In this document: positions 1-12,500 of the stretch, one piece after another
Numbering within the stretch: the first letter of the stretch is position 1
How the letters are laid out: every line of letters begins with the position of its first letter
NCBI GenBank assembly: GCA_018524725.1
Contig: JAEUWP010000127.1
Coordinates: 61,832-125,831 of the forward strand
Length of the DNA stretch: 64,000 bases
Direction of reading: 5' to 3'
From: Podaxis mareebaensis
Taxonomy: Eukaryota; Basidiomycota; Agaricomycetes; Agaricales; Agaricaceae
Made by a program: the position numbers and the translations under genes
Notes under the pieces: generated by a model
The model's input: the letters and a program-made list of their open reading frames with translations, nothing else
Databases searched by the model: none
What the model was told of the DNA's origin: nothing

Positions 1-2907
1 CTCCGCATAAAGTACGTCATTCTCCGTGTTCTTTCCCCTCCGCTCCTTCTTGAAGTAATTCGAAATGAGGAACGCAACATCTACAAATCCAGGGTCGTCA
101 GCCCTCACCCTGTCGAAGCGTGCAGAATCCACATACCAAGACTCTGCTCAAAATTGAGCCGGGGGTCACAGAACGACTACATCACGCACATCAACGCGGG
201 ATCCAACAAAGAAAAAACAACTAGCGTACCTGGTACCTCAAACCCAACTGCTCCTCACTCAATTCCATACTCCCGCCAAGACACTCCGTAACACTGAAAC
301 CTTCATCATTCAATTCTCCCGTGAACTCGAGGCTGACTCCTCCAAGACGTGAATTACACGCGGCATGAATCCTCAGACAAGCCGTCAATTCGTCAATGAT
401 CGTACTAAAATGGCGCGTCTTATGCCCAGTCGACGAAGTGAGCGTGCTGCCCAAGTTCGTTAGTGATTCCAGATCAAACCCAGATTCGGTGAACACGGGG
501 ACAGGTAGAAGTAAATGCCAAGGTGTCGAAGAGAAGCAGAGAGGGGAGGAAGGGAAGGGCAAGATGGTTGGATGGTTGACCACAGCGCGCAAGTCCGAGG
601 TGAGAGCTGGAGTTAAGGAGAAGTCCACTCGTACCACCACAACCTGTCTGTTTGGCTCTGACTGGGCATTGCTCGTAGTCAAGCAACGTGTCATCAAAGC
701 GAGAGCGAAATCAACAATCAACGTCTGCCAGCGCAACCACGCATCACGAACTACAATCACTGGACGTCACTTACTTTCCGTGCATTGGATCACATATCCA
801 AGCAACTGGATGACCCGACGACTGAACAGCGTTGATATGTCCGGCGAGGTGATTACCGATCTACAAGTATATCAAGCATCAAGTGCCCGTATCACATCAG
901 ACAATGAGCGAGCGTTAAATAAGCACAGAGGTATGAAGCCCCGCAAACTTACCTTGGTAGCACCGTACCGCGTGATCAGAGTGACTCGTCCAGACTCCTT
1001 GTTCGGGTTCGCAACTATTAGAAGGATAATCACAAACGTATTGAACGTGCCCCAGATGACTGAGAGGGAAGTGCGACATACTGTCCAGCAATCGGACCAA
1101 TTCCTCATTCGCCATCGTGGGTCCAACCTTGATTCCTATCGGGTTCCTAATACCTCGGAAATATTCGACATGTGCACCAGTGAGCGACCGAGTACGGTCA
1201 CCAATCCACAAGAAATGGGCCGCGGTGTTGTAGTACGCTTTTTGTCCATTCGGCTTATCGGATGAAGCAGACGAAGGAACGGCAAACTCTCTTGTGAGTG
1301 CTTCCTCGTAGTTGAGCATCAACCCCTCATGACTGTAGAAATGGATATACGAGCGCAGTGGTTCGGCCGAATCGATGGTAGACCGCGGGAGAAGGCATGA
1401 AAACCGAGGGTTGCGAGGTGGGCGGATATGACAAAAGGAAGGCATAAGGTGAATATGAATGAAGGGGATGCAAGGTAAGAGAATAGGCATAAGCATGCGA
1501 AGGCAGACAGCGAGACGTCAGCTATCAGCAATTCCTCGCAACGAGGCAGAGCGAAGCATAGTGTAAGCGCACCTGGTGTAAAAATCGACTTCTCCAAGTG
1601 TTCCTCGCCCTCCGCCCTTTTCATACGGAGCGCTCCCAGACTCCACACCGATCGTCCGACTGAAATCGAGCGCATCTGATAAGCCGTCAACGATAGTCTC
1701 GAACTCACGCCTTGAAGGGAGGAAGTAGTCAGGACTCGAGAAAGGAAATGCGACAGATCCTGTCGTACGCACCGAAGCGACGGGGATCGAACGTGCGCGA
1801 GTGACCAATCACGGGGGTGATGCAGCGAGGCAAAGCCAGAAGTGAGAAGGCCACGAAGGTAGTTGAGGGTAGTAGTCGAATAAAAGTAGGCTCTGCGGGA
1901 GTACGACGACGGTGGTCGGTGTTGATAAGAGACACAAGAGTGGCAAAGGCATCCGCAGATTAGCTCGTTCAGTCTGGTCACAACTAAAATGGTGAGTAGG
2001 GGAAGTACCTGAGGAGGCGTTCAGGGTCTGGAGTACGGTCGTTATGGTCAAGTCTGTTTGAGTATTAAGGCTCGCAGAATCAATTTTAAGCACGGACGGA
2101 GATTTGACTGACTTGCCCGTTGACATTATCGCCCCTTTAGGCGAGTACTTTGATAAACCGATCTGGGAACATTGGAAATGAGGCGAGAAGAACTCACCTG
2201 AAGCTCAAGACTTCTTTATCCCCTATTTTTTCATAACTACTGCTCCGTGGCTTGGCATATTGGCCTGCAATTCGTCCGATGCGAACCTAGTATTGATTGA
2301 TCAGGTCCGACGAACCCCTGGAGTACACATCCAATCAACGTACAACTGGGAGTCGGGCACCCCAGATAAGAATCAGCGAGAATGAGAGGATGAGACCAAT
2401 TTTATGGGTGATGTTTTCCTGTTGCACATGAATGCATGAATGGATTGGAGGCAAAAAGTCAATGTGATGCAGACGTACGTGCGTGCAAGCATCGAAGCTC
2501 TCAGCACAGTCTCCAGCATGAAGGAGAAAAGCTTCGTTGCGCTGTACTTGGGCAAGTTGATGGCGAAGCCGTTCGATCTGGTGAAATGCAGATATGTAGG
2601 TGAGACGTGGCAGAAGTCCGAGTAGCTTCATAGTGAGCAAACCTCGGAAGGGGTGACCATTGGAGGCAATGTTGCAATTTTGGACAAGACCCTGCGTCCC
2701 GAGTTGCCTCAATAAACGCAAAAAAAAGTGAAGATGGAGGATGACACCTCTCGAGATGCTGTTGATCAGGATATGCGACATCCTAACGTTTCTCTCTGGT
2801 CAGTGTCCGGCAGATGATGCGAGATAAAAAATTGAATACGCGGAGCACAGACTCACTTGAGCGACCGGCTTTGATTTCCAAGAAGACGGAGACCACGTTG
2901 CATCCAT
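1..2907 (-). CDS. Class II 3-deoxy-7-phosphoheptulonate (DAHP) synthase, 3' end cut by the window
   Basis: First enzyme of the shikimate pathway: condenses phosphoenolpyruvate with erythrose 4-phosphate to DAHP. The start is ATG at 2905-2907, opening with [14 protein letters not shown], the conserved class II N-terminus. At least nine introns split the gene. In order, the exons show LPPMVTPSE, then [19 protein letters not shown] and [10 protein letters not shown] near 2500-2600, [13 protein letters not shown] near 2250, [14 protein letters not shown] near 1850, [15 protein letters not shown], then [20 protein letters not shown] near 1140-1200, [17 protein letters not shown] near 1000, CDPMHGN near 790 and [20 protein letters not shown] near 280. 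The last exon visible, after an intron ending near position 95, reads [14 protein letters not shown]. That is where the family normally ends, so only a short tail is missing. Apparent frame changes between exons coincide with GT-AG introns. The enzyme is plant/bacterial type rather than the Aro3/Aro4 type of yeast. Identity is very secure; individual exon borders are less so. Confidence 0.95.
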
Positions 2908-3351
2908 TTTGCGGTAATTACGGGAAACAGATGACAGGGTACCGCAAAGAGCTTCGTATGTTTTTTGTCGCCGAGATACATACGATCGATTGATTATCCG
3001 CATTTGTGTCTCGGCTTGTTCCGCACACAAGCGCCCGTGGCCGCCATATCTTCCATGTCTTCCGTCAAGCTGGTTCCTGGATAAGCATACAGAAAACATA
3101 TTCCCACTCCCCGAGACTACGGACGCTGTACACATAGTACCGCGGAGATTCGGCATATAGGACTAGACTTCGAGGGTAATCAACAAAGTGCAAAGCAAAA
3201 GGCTGTCGTGATCCACAATGAGAATCCAGGCTCACATATGCGACCTTTGTCTTTCCATATCCAAATTCCGATGCTCTACGCGTGAGCATAATCGCTGCCC
3301 CCCATACCCGTGTTACCTCAGCAGCTCCTTTTATCAATAGCCTACAAGCGG

Positions 3352-3361
3352 TATATAAAAA
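3352..3361 (+). promoter_or_regulatory. TATA box upstream of the ICMT-like gene
   Basis: TATATAAAAA lies 63 bp before the ATG at 3424. It sits in the 516-bp gap shared with the divergent DAHP synthase gene. Assigned from sequence and spacing only. Confidence 0.5.
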
Positions 3362-3423
3362 TCTCCCATTTTCCGCCCTTCATCCCCATCCTCCTCCTCC
3401 TGATAGAAAATTACACTCGCCAA

Positions 3424-4206
3424 ATGCCCCTTTCTCGTGTTGTTCTTGTTCTCGTCCAGGCTTTTGCCAACCAACTAGCCTGTACGCCGCCAAACCCTAC
3501 ACCATCCAAGGGGCGCTACCACACAGACGAACTTTACATCCTCCAAATTGCGCCATTCATTTTCAAGGTAATAACCAACACTGTCCCCTCAAACAAAAAA
3601 ACGCCGTTATCAGAGGCTTACCTCCCTCCATGGCAGTGCCATCAGATCATTTTCTGGTTCTGTGCAACGTTCGAAGTCCTCTACATCCTCGAGCCGCATA
3701 TCCCCTTTCTCTCCTCTCTCAACCCAACGCTCACAGGCACCCTCGTCTGTCCCTGCAACTCCAACAGATCTCCTGACCCGGTCCGCATCACTCCTGCCTT
3801 TATAGTTGGTGTCATCGCCGCAGTCCTCGGTTCCTACATCCGCCTCGACTGTTTCAAAGCCCTCGGCCAAATGTTCACTTTCGATCTAACAGTCCACCCG
3901 GAACACACACTCATCACAAGCCGTTTCTACGCCTACGTCCGGCACCCCGCGTACACCGGCTCCCTCCTCCTCGTCGGCGGTCTCACCCTCTCCCACCTCA
4001 CCAAAGGCAGCTGGTTAACCGAATGTGGCCCCCTGAGTTCGTCTCGTAATGCGCTCATCGTTTGGGCCTTGTGGTGGTTGTGGACCATTTGTGTCGGTAT
4101 CAGTCGTGCCCATGCCGAGGACATGCAAATGAAGAAGTTATTCAAGGATGAGTGGGACGCCTATGCTGCCAATGTGCCTTGGTGGTTCTTCCCCGGAATC
4201 ATATAA
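3424..4206 (+). CDS. Isoprenylcysteine O-methyltransferase-like membrane protein (ICMT/PEMT fold)
   Basis: Predicted to methylate the C-terminal prenylcysteine of CaaX proteins, or a related lipid or thiol substrate, in the ER membrane using S-adenosylmethionine. The 260-residue frame is uninterrupted; a possible 46-bp intron at 3570-3615 was rejected because removing it breaks the frame. Visible features are hydrophobic segments around residues 1-20, 60-80, 120-140 and 215-235. The SAM/substrate signature RHPAYTGSLL lies near residue 180, and the C-terminal block WDAYAANVPWWFFPGI matches the ICMT ending (E..Y..RVPY.FFPG). Two conserved acidic residues precede it (KDEWD). ATG at 3424 was chosen because it follows a TATA box and opens a hydrophobic segment. 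A PEMT-type methyltransferase of unknown substrate is the alternative. Confidence 0.85.
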   Translation: MPLSRVVLVLVQAFANQLACTPPNPTPSKGRYHTDELYILQIAPFIFKVITNTVPSNKKTPLSEAYLPPWQCHQIIFWFCATFEVLYILEPHIPFLSSLNPTLTGTLVCPCNSNRSPDPVRITPAFIVGVIAAVLGSYIRLDCFKALGQMFTFDLTVHPEHTLITSRFYAYVRHPAYTGSLLLVGGLTLSHLTKGSWLTECGPLSSSRNALIVWALWWLWTICVGISRAHAEDMQMKKLFKDEWDAYAANVPWWFFPGII

Positions 4207-4797
4207 TGAGATGTCGTCGGCCTGGGTTCGTTTCTTGTCACTTCAATTAAAACCTTCATTCTAACTGTACTTGACGTAGCTTGAGCCGCGGTCGATCCTT
4301 CAAAGGAGTCCGCTATGTTTCCAACTATCCATAGACTTGTTCTCGAAAGAATTTGCTCTTCCATAAAATACATATGACATTGTCAATCATATTACGAGTT
4401 GGTTTATGTACAGGGCGCGATTTTACGAAGTTTATTGACTGCCATAGAATGTACCTATGACTTTGTCTTACGGGGATGAAACCTAGTTGCTCGTAAAGCT
4501 GTTTATGCGCTTATCAATTTCCACATTGTTGGTCGAGTCTTCGGAGATAAAAATGTATAAAATTATCAGCTTCCCGAATTCCGAGGTTCCCTGTGTATAC
4601 ATGAGGCTAGGTTATTTTTAAGTTGTTCCTTTTGTCGAGTGGGCATATTATGCGCATCCTTCTCTCTTCCAATTGAACCTTCGAGCAACCCACGCTCCTG
4701 CAAAACGGGACAAGGGGAGCTAGCTTTTCTTGCGACGAGATTGCAGAATCCAGATTGTCGAGTTCGTTGATGGGAAAAAGAATCAAAGCAAAGGCTC
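4207..4797. other. Intergenic, no gene seen
   Basis: This stretch lies between the ICMT-like stop codon and the tRNA. It is moderately AT-rich with short reading frames only. It presumably holds the 3' UTR of the ICMT-like gene. Confidence 0.5.
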
Positions 4798-4868
4798 TGC
4801 ATTGACCGGGAGTCGAACCCGGAGCTAGGCCATGGGAAGACCCAATGTTACCGCTACACCATCAATGC
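4798..4868 (-). tRNA. tRNA-Gly (anticodon CCC), intronless
   Basis: Read on the minus strand, the sequence folds as a complete cloverleaf. The acceptor stem GCATTGA pairs with TCAATGC. The D arm is GTGT-AGCGGTA-ACAT. The anticodon stem GGGTC/GGCCT closes a seven-base loop TTCCCAT with anticodon CCC. The T arm CCGGG-TTCGACT-CCCGG contains the B box. The D-arm A box and the B box are both intact, and the 3' CCA is not encoded, as expected for a nuclear gene. Confidence 0.93.
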
Positions 4869-6449
4869 CTTGCGATGAATGGTAAAAGTTATCCAACTAG
4901 GCATAGATTAGATAGCATCCCAAGCACAGGTCGTTGAACACACATCCGATCCTCAAGTGTCCCCTACCCTGAAATTCGAAACGCTTGTACACTCAACAGC
5001 CATTCCGGTCGTTTCAAAATCGCATCGCTCGACGAAAGCATCCCATCACCCCTTGTTCAATCTTCATGTTCCAACAGCCTGTCCGAGGCGCAACATTACT
5101 TCTTAACGTTCGATCATACGCATATATATATTACATATCAGACACTCGGAAGTATTATGTTCAACAAGACCAACAGCTCGACAGCCACCCAGTCAAAGCT
5201 CAGCACACACTCCCTTCCAAACTCACCAGAACCTCGATCCCAAAGTTCCAAAATATCACTGATGGCAGAAGTCGGAACACGGAAGCGGCCAACAAGACCA
5301 CCGATGGTTCAAAACTCCACGTCCTATCACCATCCTAAAACTCAAATCGATATCTAGTGAGAACACCCTCTGGTACGGATGCCGGTATTCCAACCGAGTT
5401 CTTCTCCCAGGGAATACGCTTCTCCAACCTTTACCCTTTACGTTGGGACAAGTGGCCCAGGCATACAAAACGTGGCTTCTTGTCATTGGTCAGGTGATTG
5501 AAAACCGACCAGGTTGGTGTGTTCTTGAGGATGCTGAAAGCTAGTGTTACTGGAGACAGACCCGGATGAGAGCCCCCTGGAGGGTACCGTGGATTTTCAA
5601 CGCGTGAGAATTGTATTGCAGATCCAATACTTAGAATTCTCACGCGTGCACAATCTGTGGTACCTTCGGCAAGACTTTTGTCTTCGGATTCGTCGCTGGT
5701 GCTGGCCATGTATCCTCCGAAGCTGCCGTCAAGCTCAAGAATCCTACCCGATTTCTCTAGCGTCTAAGCACAAAAGTTGGAAGGCGTACTCTACGTGCTG
5801 GTAGCTATGAGCCCACCCACCAACACTGACGCCGTAAGGAAGAGGGAGGCGAGGAAGGCATGGGCATTAGTCGAGTTTTAACTACCCGACGACTTGGGTC
5901 TGGTCGTGAGTATTTCGCAGTTGTAGTGCCGTGAGTGTTGAACCGTGTGATATAAAAGAAGTTCCGTTTGTTCCATCTTTCGTTCTTAGTGTCAACGAGG
6001 CCTGTGATCGCCTTGAAAACGTTTTCATTTTCGATGGTCATACGGCATGGTTCCCGTAACTCGTGGGAGCCGAACATGACAACCACGAAAATCAAAATCA
6101 TGCCATTCTGCCTACCGGGCATTCTGCCACTCCCCGTCGTCCTCGATCTCGGTGTTCGGTAATTCAACATCCCACACAGCAAACCACAGTCAATTCAGTA
6201 ACACAGCTATTCACCTTCACCCATATGGCCACGTCATCCCCCGAAGAGTCAATAATTTCGCGCGGAGTGATCAGCAATCAACAGCACCGACACATGGTAT
6301 TAATCGCAAAAATAGCATCCACCGCGTACATAAATGTCCAAACAAATCCCAAACTAAAAGTCCATGAGAAACCAGGGCCCAAATGATGGTTATTTTTAGA
6401 ACAACCCCCGTTTCCGAAAGTTTGACGTCTTGACGTCTGACGGAATGGC
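4869..6449. other. Gene-poor stretch, no gene supported
   Basis: Only short overlapping reading frames are seen on both strands. Some have plausible composition, for example minus 5708 downwards starting MASTSDESEDKS and plus 5665-5760 reading KTFVFGFVAGAGHVSS. None connects into a recognisable protein. An imperfect inverted repeat lies at 5583-5664 and is listed separately. Confidence 0.4.
5583..5664. repeat. Imperfect 82-bp inverted repeat flanked by GGTACC
   Basis: Each arm reads inward as GGTACC, about 11 loosely matching bases containing GATT, then ACGCGTGAGAATT. The centre is GTATTG-CAGATC-CAATAC. The right arm has four extra bases (CTAA in the inverted reading) relative to the left. 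It could be a small foldback element or a local inverted duplication. No flanking target duplication was found. Confidence 0.6.
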
Positions 6450-7191
6450 CTAGAGGGCGACGGCAATACCGAGGGCACCCGCAGCCATGGCCCAGAGACC
6501 TTGAGCAGCAATGGGTGCAGCAGCGTTCGAGGTGCTGGCGGCAGCACCAGAGCCAGAAGCAGTACCAGAGGCAGATCCAGACACCGGCCTAGTCACACTT
6601 GCACTGGGAGTGGTGGCTGGGCGGCTGGTGACAGAAATACCAGTGGCAGAAACGCTGGTAGGGAGGATGGTGGCACTACCAGTTGCGGGTGCCGAACTAG
6701 CGCCGCTTCCGGAACCGCTAGCACCTTCAATGAAAGAAAAACACGAAATCAGGATCAGCTCCTGAAATGCCACTTAAGGTTGGCGGACTTACCGCCAGCA
6801 CAGGTCTGTTGTTGAATTTGGATAGCGGCAGCTTGGTCCTCCGCTGAGCAGGAGGTTGCAACACAGGGTGTCACAGCGCTCACGAAGTCGGGGGCGCAAG
6901 CACAGGTGGGGTCGGTGGTGCTGAAAAGTGAGGATTGGTCAGATTCAGAGACTGGATGCATGAACGAATGTATGCTTACGGGTCACAGCCAGTATCACCG
7001 CTGACCTGGGCAATACAGTCCTGAAGGCACTGTGGAATTGCACCTCCAGAGGGAGCACCAGGTGCGCCGGACGCGCTTGGAGTAGCGGATACAGAGCCAG
7101 ACCCAGTGCCGGGGGCAGCCCCGCTGCTGGAGGGAGTCTGAGCGCTGACGAAGGAGACAAGGGCAAGGAGGGAGAGGAGCTTGAAGTTCAT
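6450..7191 (-). CDS. CFEM-domain secreted protein, predicted GPI-anchored
   Basis: 204 residues from three exons (7191-6980, 6920-6793, 6724-6450) joined by GT-AG introns; all three join in frame. Residues 1-18 are a signal peptide (MNFKLLSLLALVSFVSA). A Ser/Gly/Ala-rich linker follows. The CFEM domain spans roughly residues 50-110 and has eight cysteines: QCLQDC, GC, TC, AC, PC, SC and TC. Then come a Ser/Thr/Gly-rich stalk and a hydrophobic C-terminal tail (LWAMAAGALGIAVAL) typical of GPI attachment signals. CFEM proteins are fungal surface proteins; some bind haem or act in host interaction. No individual function can be assigned here. The aspartate that ligates haem iron in haem-binding CFEM proteins cannot be confirmed by eye. 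Confidence 0.92.
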
Positions 7192-8352
7192 TATGGGTCC
7201 GTGGGTATAGGGAACTGGTATAGGGTGTATGCGTTCGTGAATAAGAACGGTGGAAGACGGCGGGCAAGTGGGTGGGGGTATAAGTAGGCTGGAGGTGCTT
7301 ATGTTATAACGTAAGTTGATGGATGACAAGGTGAAACTTCTCGCCCGACGGTTGTATTTTTGATTTTGAACCCCAGAATTCTGCTCCATGGCTATAAGCA
7401 GGAAAGTGATGTATGACCCTGTGCGCGAAGTCTGCCTAGCGTTGGATTGGCGTTGGATCAACGACAGCCAGACAGGGCAAGCAACAATAGATTCAAGGCG
7501 TGTTGTGAGCGTGCCTTTCCGTACATTCAGTCCTGGTGGTGCCCGAGTTAGATGGCGAGCGGGCAGAGGTAGCCGCAGGTGTTGCTCCGAGCTGTGTTGC
7601 GCAGCTGGAATCCGAGCTGAATGACATCAGAGTGGCGTTTCTTGTTTGCGAAGCACTAGAAAGCTCTAGATATAGTTATGTAGTGGAGCAGTGGGGACTG
7701 AGAAATTCGAACACCCGTTTCCTGGGAACAGGCTTCTGTCGATCCCGTGACTGACTGCGGGCGGGCCCGAAAATACAGCACAGCGCCATAAGGTTACTCT
7801 CGTGAATTCATAATCGCACAGTCGGTGCGCCCGTGAAATTAAGTACTTAGCATATGAATCATTCTCAAAGCCACTGTCGAGACACACTCCCAAAGCCTTA
7901 TGTACTAATCTGTTGTAAAGATTCACCGTCACATCTGACTAGCAGGTCAGCCTTTCAGCATGACAGTTCACATCAGTCCATACTGACGGCTGTTCACAGC
8001 ATTCTCCACTCTTCGAAGGGTCAGTACCATAGCGAGTGGAGCTATAAGAAGATGCCCACTTGTCTGTGAACCCAAGCAGTGCGCAACCCAGGTGCTATCG
8101 CTTACCACGCGTTTCACCAAAGATATCTTTCGTTTACCCTCAAGCCGCCGCAGCCAGCGCTCGACTCGGATCATGAGCCATTATGCGGCTTCACTTCCAC
8201 GAGCGCGCTAATCAACATTCCAGCTCATCCGAATATTTTCGTCTGGTCTCTTCCCTTCGGTAAGTTGTAATCAAAGGGTCTGATCAGAGGCTGTGAACAC
8301 TCAACGAGTGCCACCTTCTAAAAGAGATAGATCTTACACATAACTTACACTT
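7192..8352. other. Intergenic, no gene seen
   Basis: Upstream region of the CFEM gene and downstream region of the purine gene. Only short uninformative reading frames occur. Confidence 0.45.
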
Positions 8353-9501
8353 CTATTTCGTCAACAAATCGACGGCCTCCTGATACCGCGCTCTAGTCCC
8401 TTCAACGATGGTTTCCTCAATCGTCCACCCTGCTCCCTCCTTGCCCTCCGGTCCACTCTCCAAGCCTTTTCGGAACCCAGAAGCCACGAGCCAGTCACGG
8501 AGGTATTGCTTATCGAAACTCGGTTGAGGCTTTCCCTGTGTGTATCCTTCCAGTGGCCAATATCGAGATGAATCCGGCGTGAGGACCTCATCGATCAATA
8601 TCAACTCTCGCTTATCTGGAGATGTCGGGGAAGAAGAGACAAGACCAAACTCGAATTTGGTATCTGCAAGAATGACTCCCTTGGATTCCGCATAGGAGGC
8701 GGCGGTCTTGTAGAGTTGAAGAGCAGTGGAAGAGATTTTGTCGTAGAGATCTTGGCCTAGTAGTTGCGCAGCTGTTGGCCAAAAATGGGAGACACAGGTA
8801 CAGTCAACAAAGATGCGATGTGAACAGCAGAAGCTGTGCGCGAACCTTGGTCAGGAGAGATGTTCTCGTCATGAGCACCCTGAGCAGCTTTCGTGGAAGG
8901 CGTGAAGATCGGTTCAGGGAGTTTTTGTGATTCAACAAGGCCGGCGGGCATAGGAATTCCATGAACTGTTTGGGTCTTCTTGTATTCCGCCCACGCGGAA
9001 CCTAGACGGATGTGCAACAGATGAGATCAACACCAGTCGCAACAAGAAAGATGGGCTCATACCGGTGATGTATCCCCTAACAATCGCCTCGATCGGAACA
9101 ACCTCTGCTTTTTTCACTAGCATTGCACGCCCTTCCAGCTGGTCAACATATTTTTGGACTTCAGGTGGCATTTCAGAGATTGAGGTGGTGATGAGGTGGT
9201 TTGGGATAATGTCAGCGAGTTTGTTGAACCAGAAGAGTGAGAGGGTGGTCAAGAGTTGGCCTTTTGTTGGGATTCCCTAAACTCATGACAGCTTGGAGAT
9301 GAGATAAATACGGGGGCAGGGAGAGTCGATACGCACATTGTTCAAAATGACGTCGTAGGCAGATATTCGGTCCGTTGCAACGAAGAGGAGGGCGGAGGGA
9401 TCTGAGGTCGTATAGATATCCCGGACCTTGCCTTGCGAGATGAGCCTGAGGTCAGGGAGAGATGTGCGTAGGAGTGCGCTTGTGCTTGCTTTGACTGCCA
9501 T
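8353..9501 (-). CDS. ADE1: Phosphoribosylaminoimidazole-succinocarboxamide (SAICAR) synthetase
   Basis: Purine biosynthesis enzyme: ligates aspartate to CAIR using ATP, giving SAICAR, in the cytosol. Four exons are visible. The first opens at ATG 9499-9501 with [15 protein letters not shown] and [14 protein letters not shown], the nucleotide-binding start of the family. The second has [37 protein letters not shown] and PNHLITT. The third has [19 protein letters not shown] and [11 protein letters not shown]. The fourth has [30 protein letters not shown] and [10 protein letters not shown], ending at 8353. Total length is about 300 residues, close to yeast Ade1 (306). All signature segments are intact. 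The symbol follows the yeast orthologue. Confidence 0.95.
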
Positions 9502-12500
9502 CGTGAATTAGGGAAACTTTGAGGTGACGGAAAGTTTTGTTGGTGATGATCTCATGAAGATTATCTTTATCCGGAAGGTGTGATGCCCCTAAAATGAAAT
9601 GCAACGACCTTTGAAATGATTTCGATTGCTCCAAACCTACCACCTCGTATACACAGTGAAGGATCAGCGCGTATATATGTGGAGCTGCATTTCCACACTC
9701 CTGGCATACATTGTTGAATGCGCCGCACGGATGATACGCAGCGGATATAATGTCACGTGGCAATGACCTACCACACAACGGTTAGCGCTAACTCTCGCAG
9801 CTGCGGCTGGATCTACCTTAAGAGGTGTTATTACCCAGCAGGAGAAAAATCAAGTCGCTGCCCGCGCTGATAGTAGACAATCGACATACTTATCAAATCC
9901 ATGTTCAGGGATCTCTCCCCAGTTGCGGCTGTACACATTTATCCTTTATGGGTACTTCACTTCTTGCGTACCTTCGTGGGAAGCAAAGCCACTTGGGTAT
10001 GTTAGTACATCTTGCTGAATGAACATTGGAATGATGCCAGTGGTTGTGAATTGCGAAATGAACCTTCTCCGTTGTTCCGATGTCGTACGCAACAACCTGT
10101 GCGGTCACAATTCTCGTCCGCTTTCTTAGCCTGCTTACAAACACTCCGAATCTCGACCTGAGGCCTGAGGACTGTAGGGTTTGATCCCACTTACTGCATC
10201 TTACTGCATTGATGCCGCTGCTTGATGCAGCGCTTCTTACTATGGAAAACTGATGTGGCCCGAGGGTGATGGGCACCGTTGAAGCTTCGCGCCGAGCCTA
10301 TGCCTAGGGGTCTCATTATCTCACGACAACTTGGCGGAGGAGTGGATTTTCGTCTTGGAGCTCCCCACATCTCCGGACAAAGGATAGAGACGTCATCGGC
10401 CTGTGAGATCGCCAATCACTTCGATACCTTCTTCCGCACACTGATGCAACTAAATCTGGTTTAGGTACTGAATATGTACTGCTAATTCATCCGGAATATA
10501 ATTCGAAAGTATAAATGACAATCACTCATTACCCAATGGGATCGCCTGATCATCGGGAATCTTCACCGACCATCTGAGTATCTGGTCGGACGTGAGATAT
10601 ATCCAAAGTTATGGTAGCAAGGTCAGCTGAAGTAGCACTGGAATGCCTCCATGTGCCTGCTTAACGAGAAAATCTCGAGGTGAGCGCACAGAGAGGCCAT
10701 TCAAAAGTCACGCGGTTGATCTTGGAACATTTTGTTTCACATCCGACTGCATATTGCGAATTTAGATGGTATGCGGGCGTCGAAAGATTTTGGATCTGAA
10801 CACGGGTATGAACAAATCGAATGTTCATGCGCACAGAAGGAGCGCAGTTGCTTGGTGCAAGGTGGAGATTAACCAATTGTCCGCCATAGATTGTATCGTG
10901 GTGTCACGGGGGAGGAACGTCACTGTAGCTGTAAGGGTGGAGGCAAGTAAATTGTGAGACGCCCCATGGCAGAGTTGTAGAGGTGGTGGGATAGCGATAT
11001 GGGGCGAGGATGAGAAAGCTTACGATGGCGACAGGACGGTGGGACTGAAAGGCGGGGATATCTTTTGAATTTCCTGGCATGGCTATCTATGATAGGAAGA
11101 GAGGGTGCGGATCTTCATCTCGAGCTCCTGTGAAGCATCGATCGCTTGATTGGGTGGACAAATTCCACCCCTTCCTAAACAGTAATGTCATCCCAGAAAC
11201 CCATACATATCAGGCCCAGAACCTACAGAGATGGGTGCCATTCACCTGTTTTTGGCGGGTCCATAATCGATCACATGTTGCAGAGCATCGCTTGCGATAC
11301 CGTTCCGTGGGTGCCTTTGCCGAATCACGAAGTCGGATTATCCAGGGCCCAACATTCGTCTGTTTAACGACCTCCGATGACACCGCATGTCAAGATATGG
11401 CCAGATACCAACGAACAGAAGCCAATCACTTACCCTGTCATAGCCAAAAGCAGCAGGAGAAGTTCCTTCTCGATATGAACGCGTCTGCCCCTTCTTACGC
11501 CCACAAATGAGATAGTATTGTGCCCGTTGCCCTAATCGCCACATCCAGAGCCACTCGGTGTGTATGTAGTTCCGAAATTGTGTGGGTACTTCGTCCTTGT
11601 CTAACAGGACCAATCACGTCTCGTTCCTCTGGCTTTTCACACACTCATGTCCTATGTAATGTTTCTTACCGCGTTTGTCTTCCTTTGTGAAGTCATTATT
11701 CGATGGGCTCTCTACCTGTGTATTGTGTACACACTACCTTGAAACACTGCAGTGGCGTAGATCATCCTCAGTATGGGATGCCAGGCCGTATAAAAACAGA
11801 TTCAGTCCATCGCACTCATCAATTCACCCTCTAATGACCGCACCATCCTCACCTCCTCAATTGCATATTGCAGTATTCCGCTCGCTTGCGAGAACCCCAT
11901 CACCCAACGCCCATTCACCCATGCTGCACTCGCATTCACACATCACATCGTTGTGTGAACCCCAGGACATATCCGCGTTCTAGGCGAGTGATCCGTTGCA
12001 AGGCAGATTCATAGTCATGTGCTGACATGACCATGCTGTACAGTCACATTTCATACCTCGCAGGGTTGTACCTGCGAGAGTTCACTGGTTCCTTCCACCG
12101 GTGGACAGACCTTTGGGAGGAAACATAAGACTCGGGCTCACATGATCCCATAGAAACCCCGTCCAGGTTGACAAAGGATAGGAAGTGGTAGAGTAGATCT
12201 GATTAGTCCGGTTAGATCTTTCTAGTACAGTTCCTTATCTGATTTAATTCAATTTTCAAAAATTCATTAAATGTTCAAATGGTGATATGGAATGAGTTTG
12301 AAATCAGAATAACCTATGCTCAATCTTGATTATACAAACAATGTATTCAATGTTCATAAGGTGAGTTCTGCATGCATGTGGAAGGGTCTCAATGTCCGTC
12401 AGATATCAATTTGGCCCACCATGATTTGAGGCACAGAAAGAGCTTAGAATGACACAGCAAGGTGAATTACAGTCTATTGCTTCAGGAGATTATGACGAGA

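Noticed and set aside
396..1265. 289-residue plus-strand open frame
   Set aside because: It lies antisense to well conserved DAHP synthase exons and has no recognisable motif; an overlap shadow.
3570..3615. Possible intron in the ICMT-like gene
   Set aside because: The 46-nt removal shifts the frame and destroys the conserved C-terminus; the unspliced frame is open.
5256..6386. Several short frames suggestive of a small gene
   Set aside because: Frames on both strands compete, no exon chain gives a recognisable protein, and an inverted repeat interrupts them.
10190..10212. Short direct repeat CTTACTGCAT x2
   Set aside because: Only two short units with no context; likely chance or slippage.
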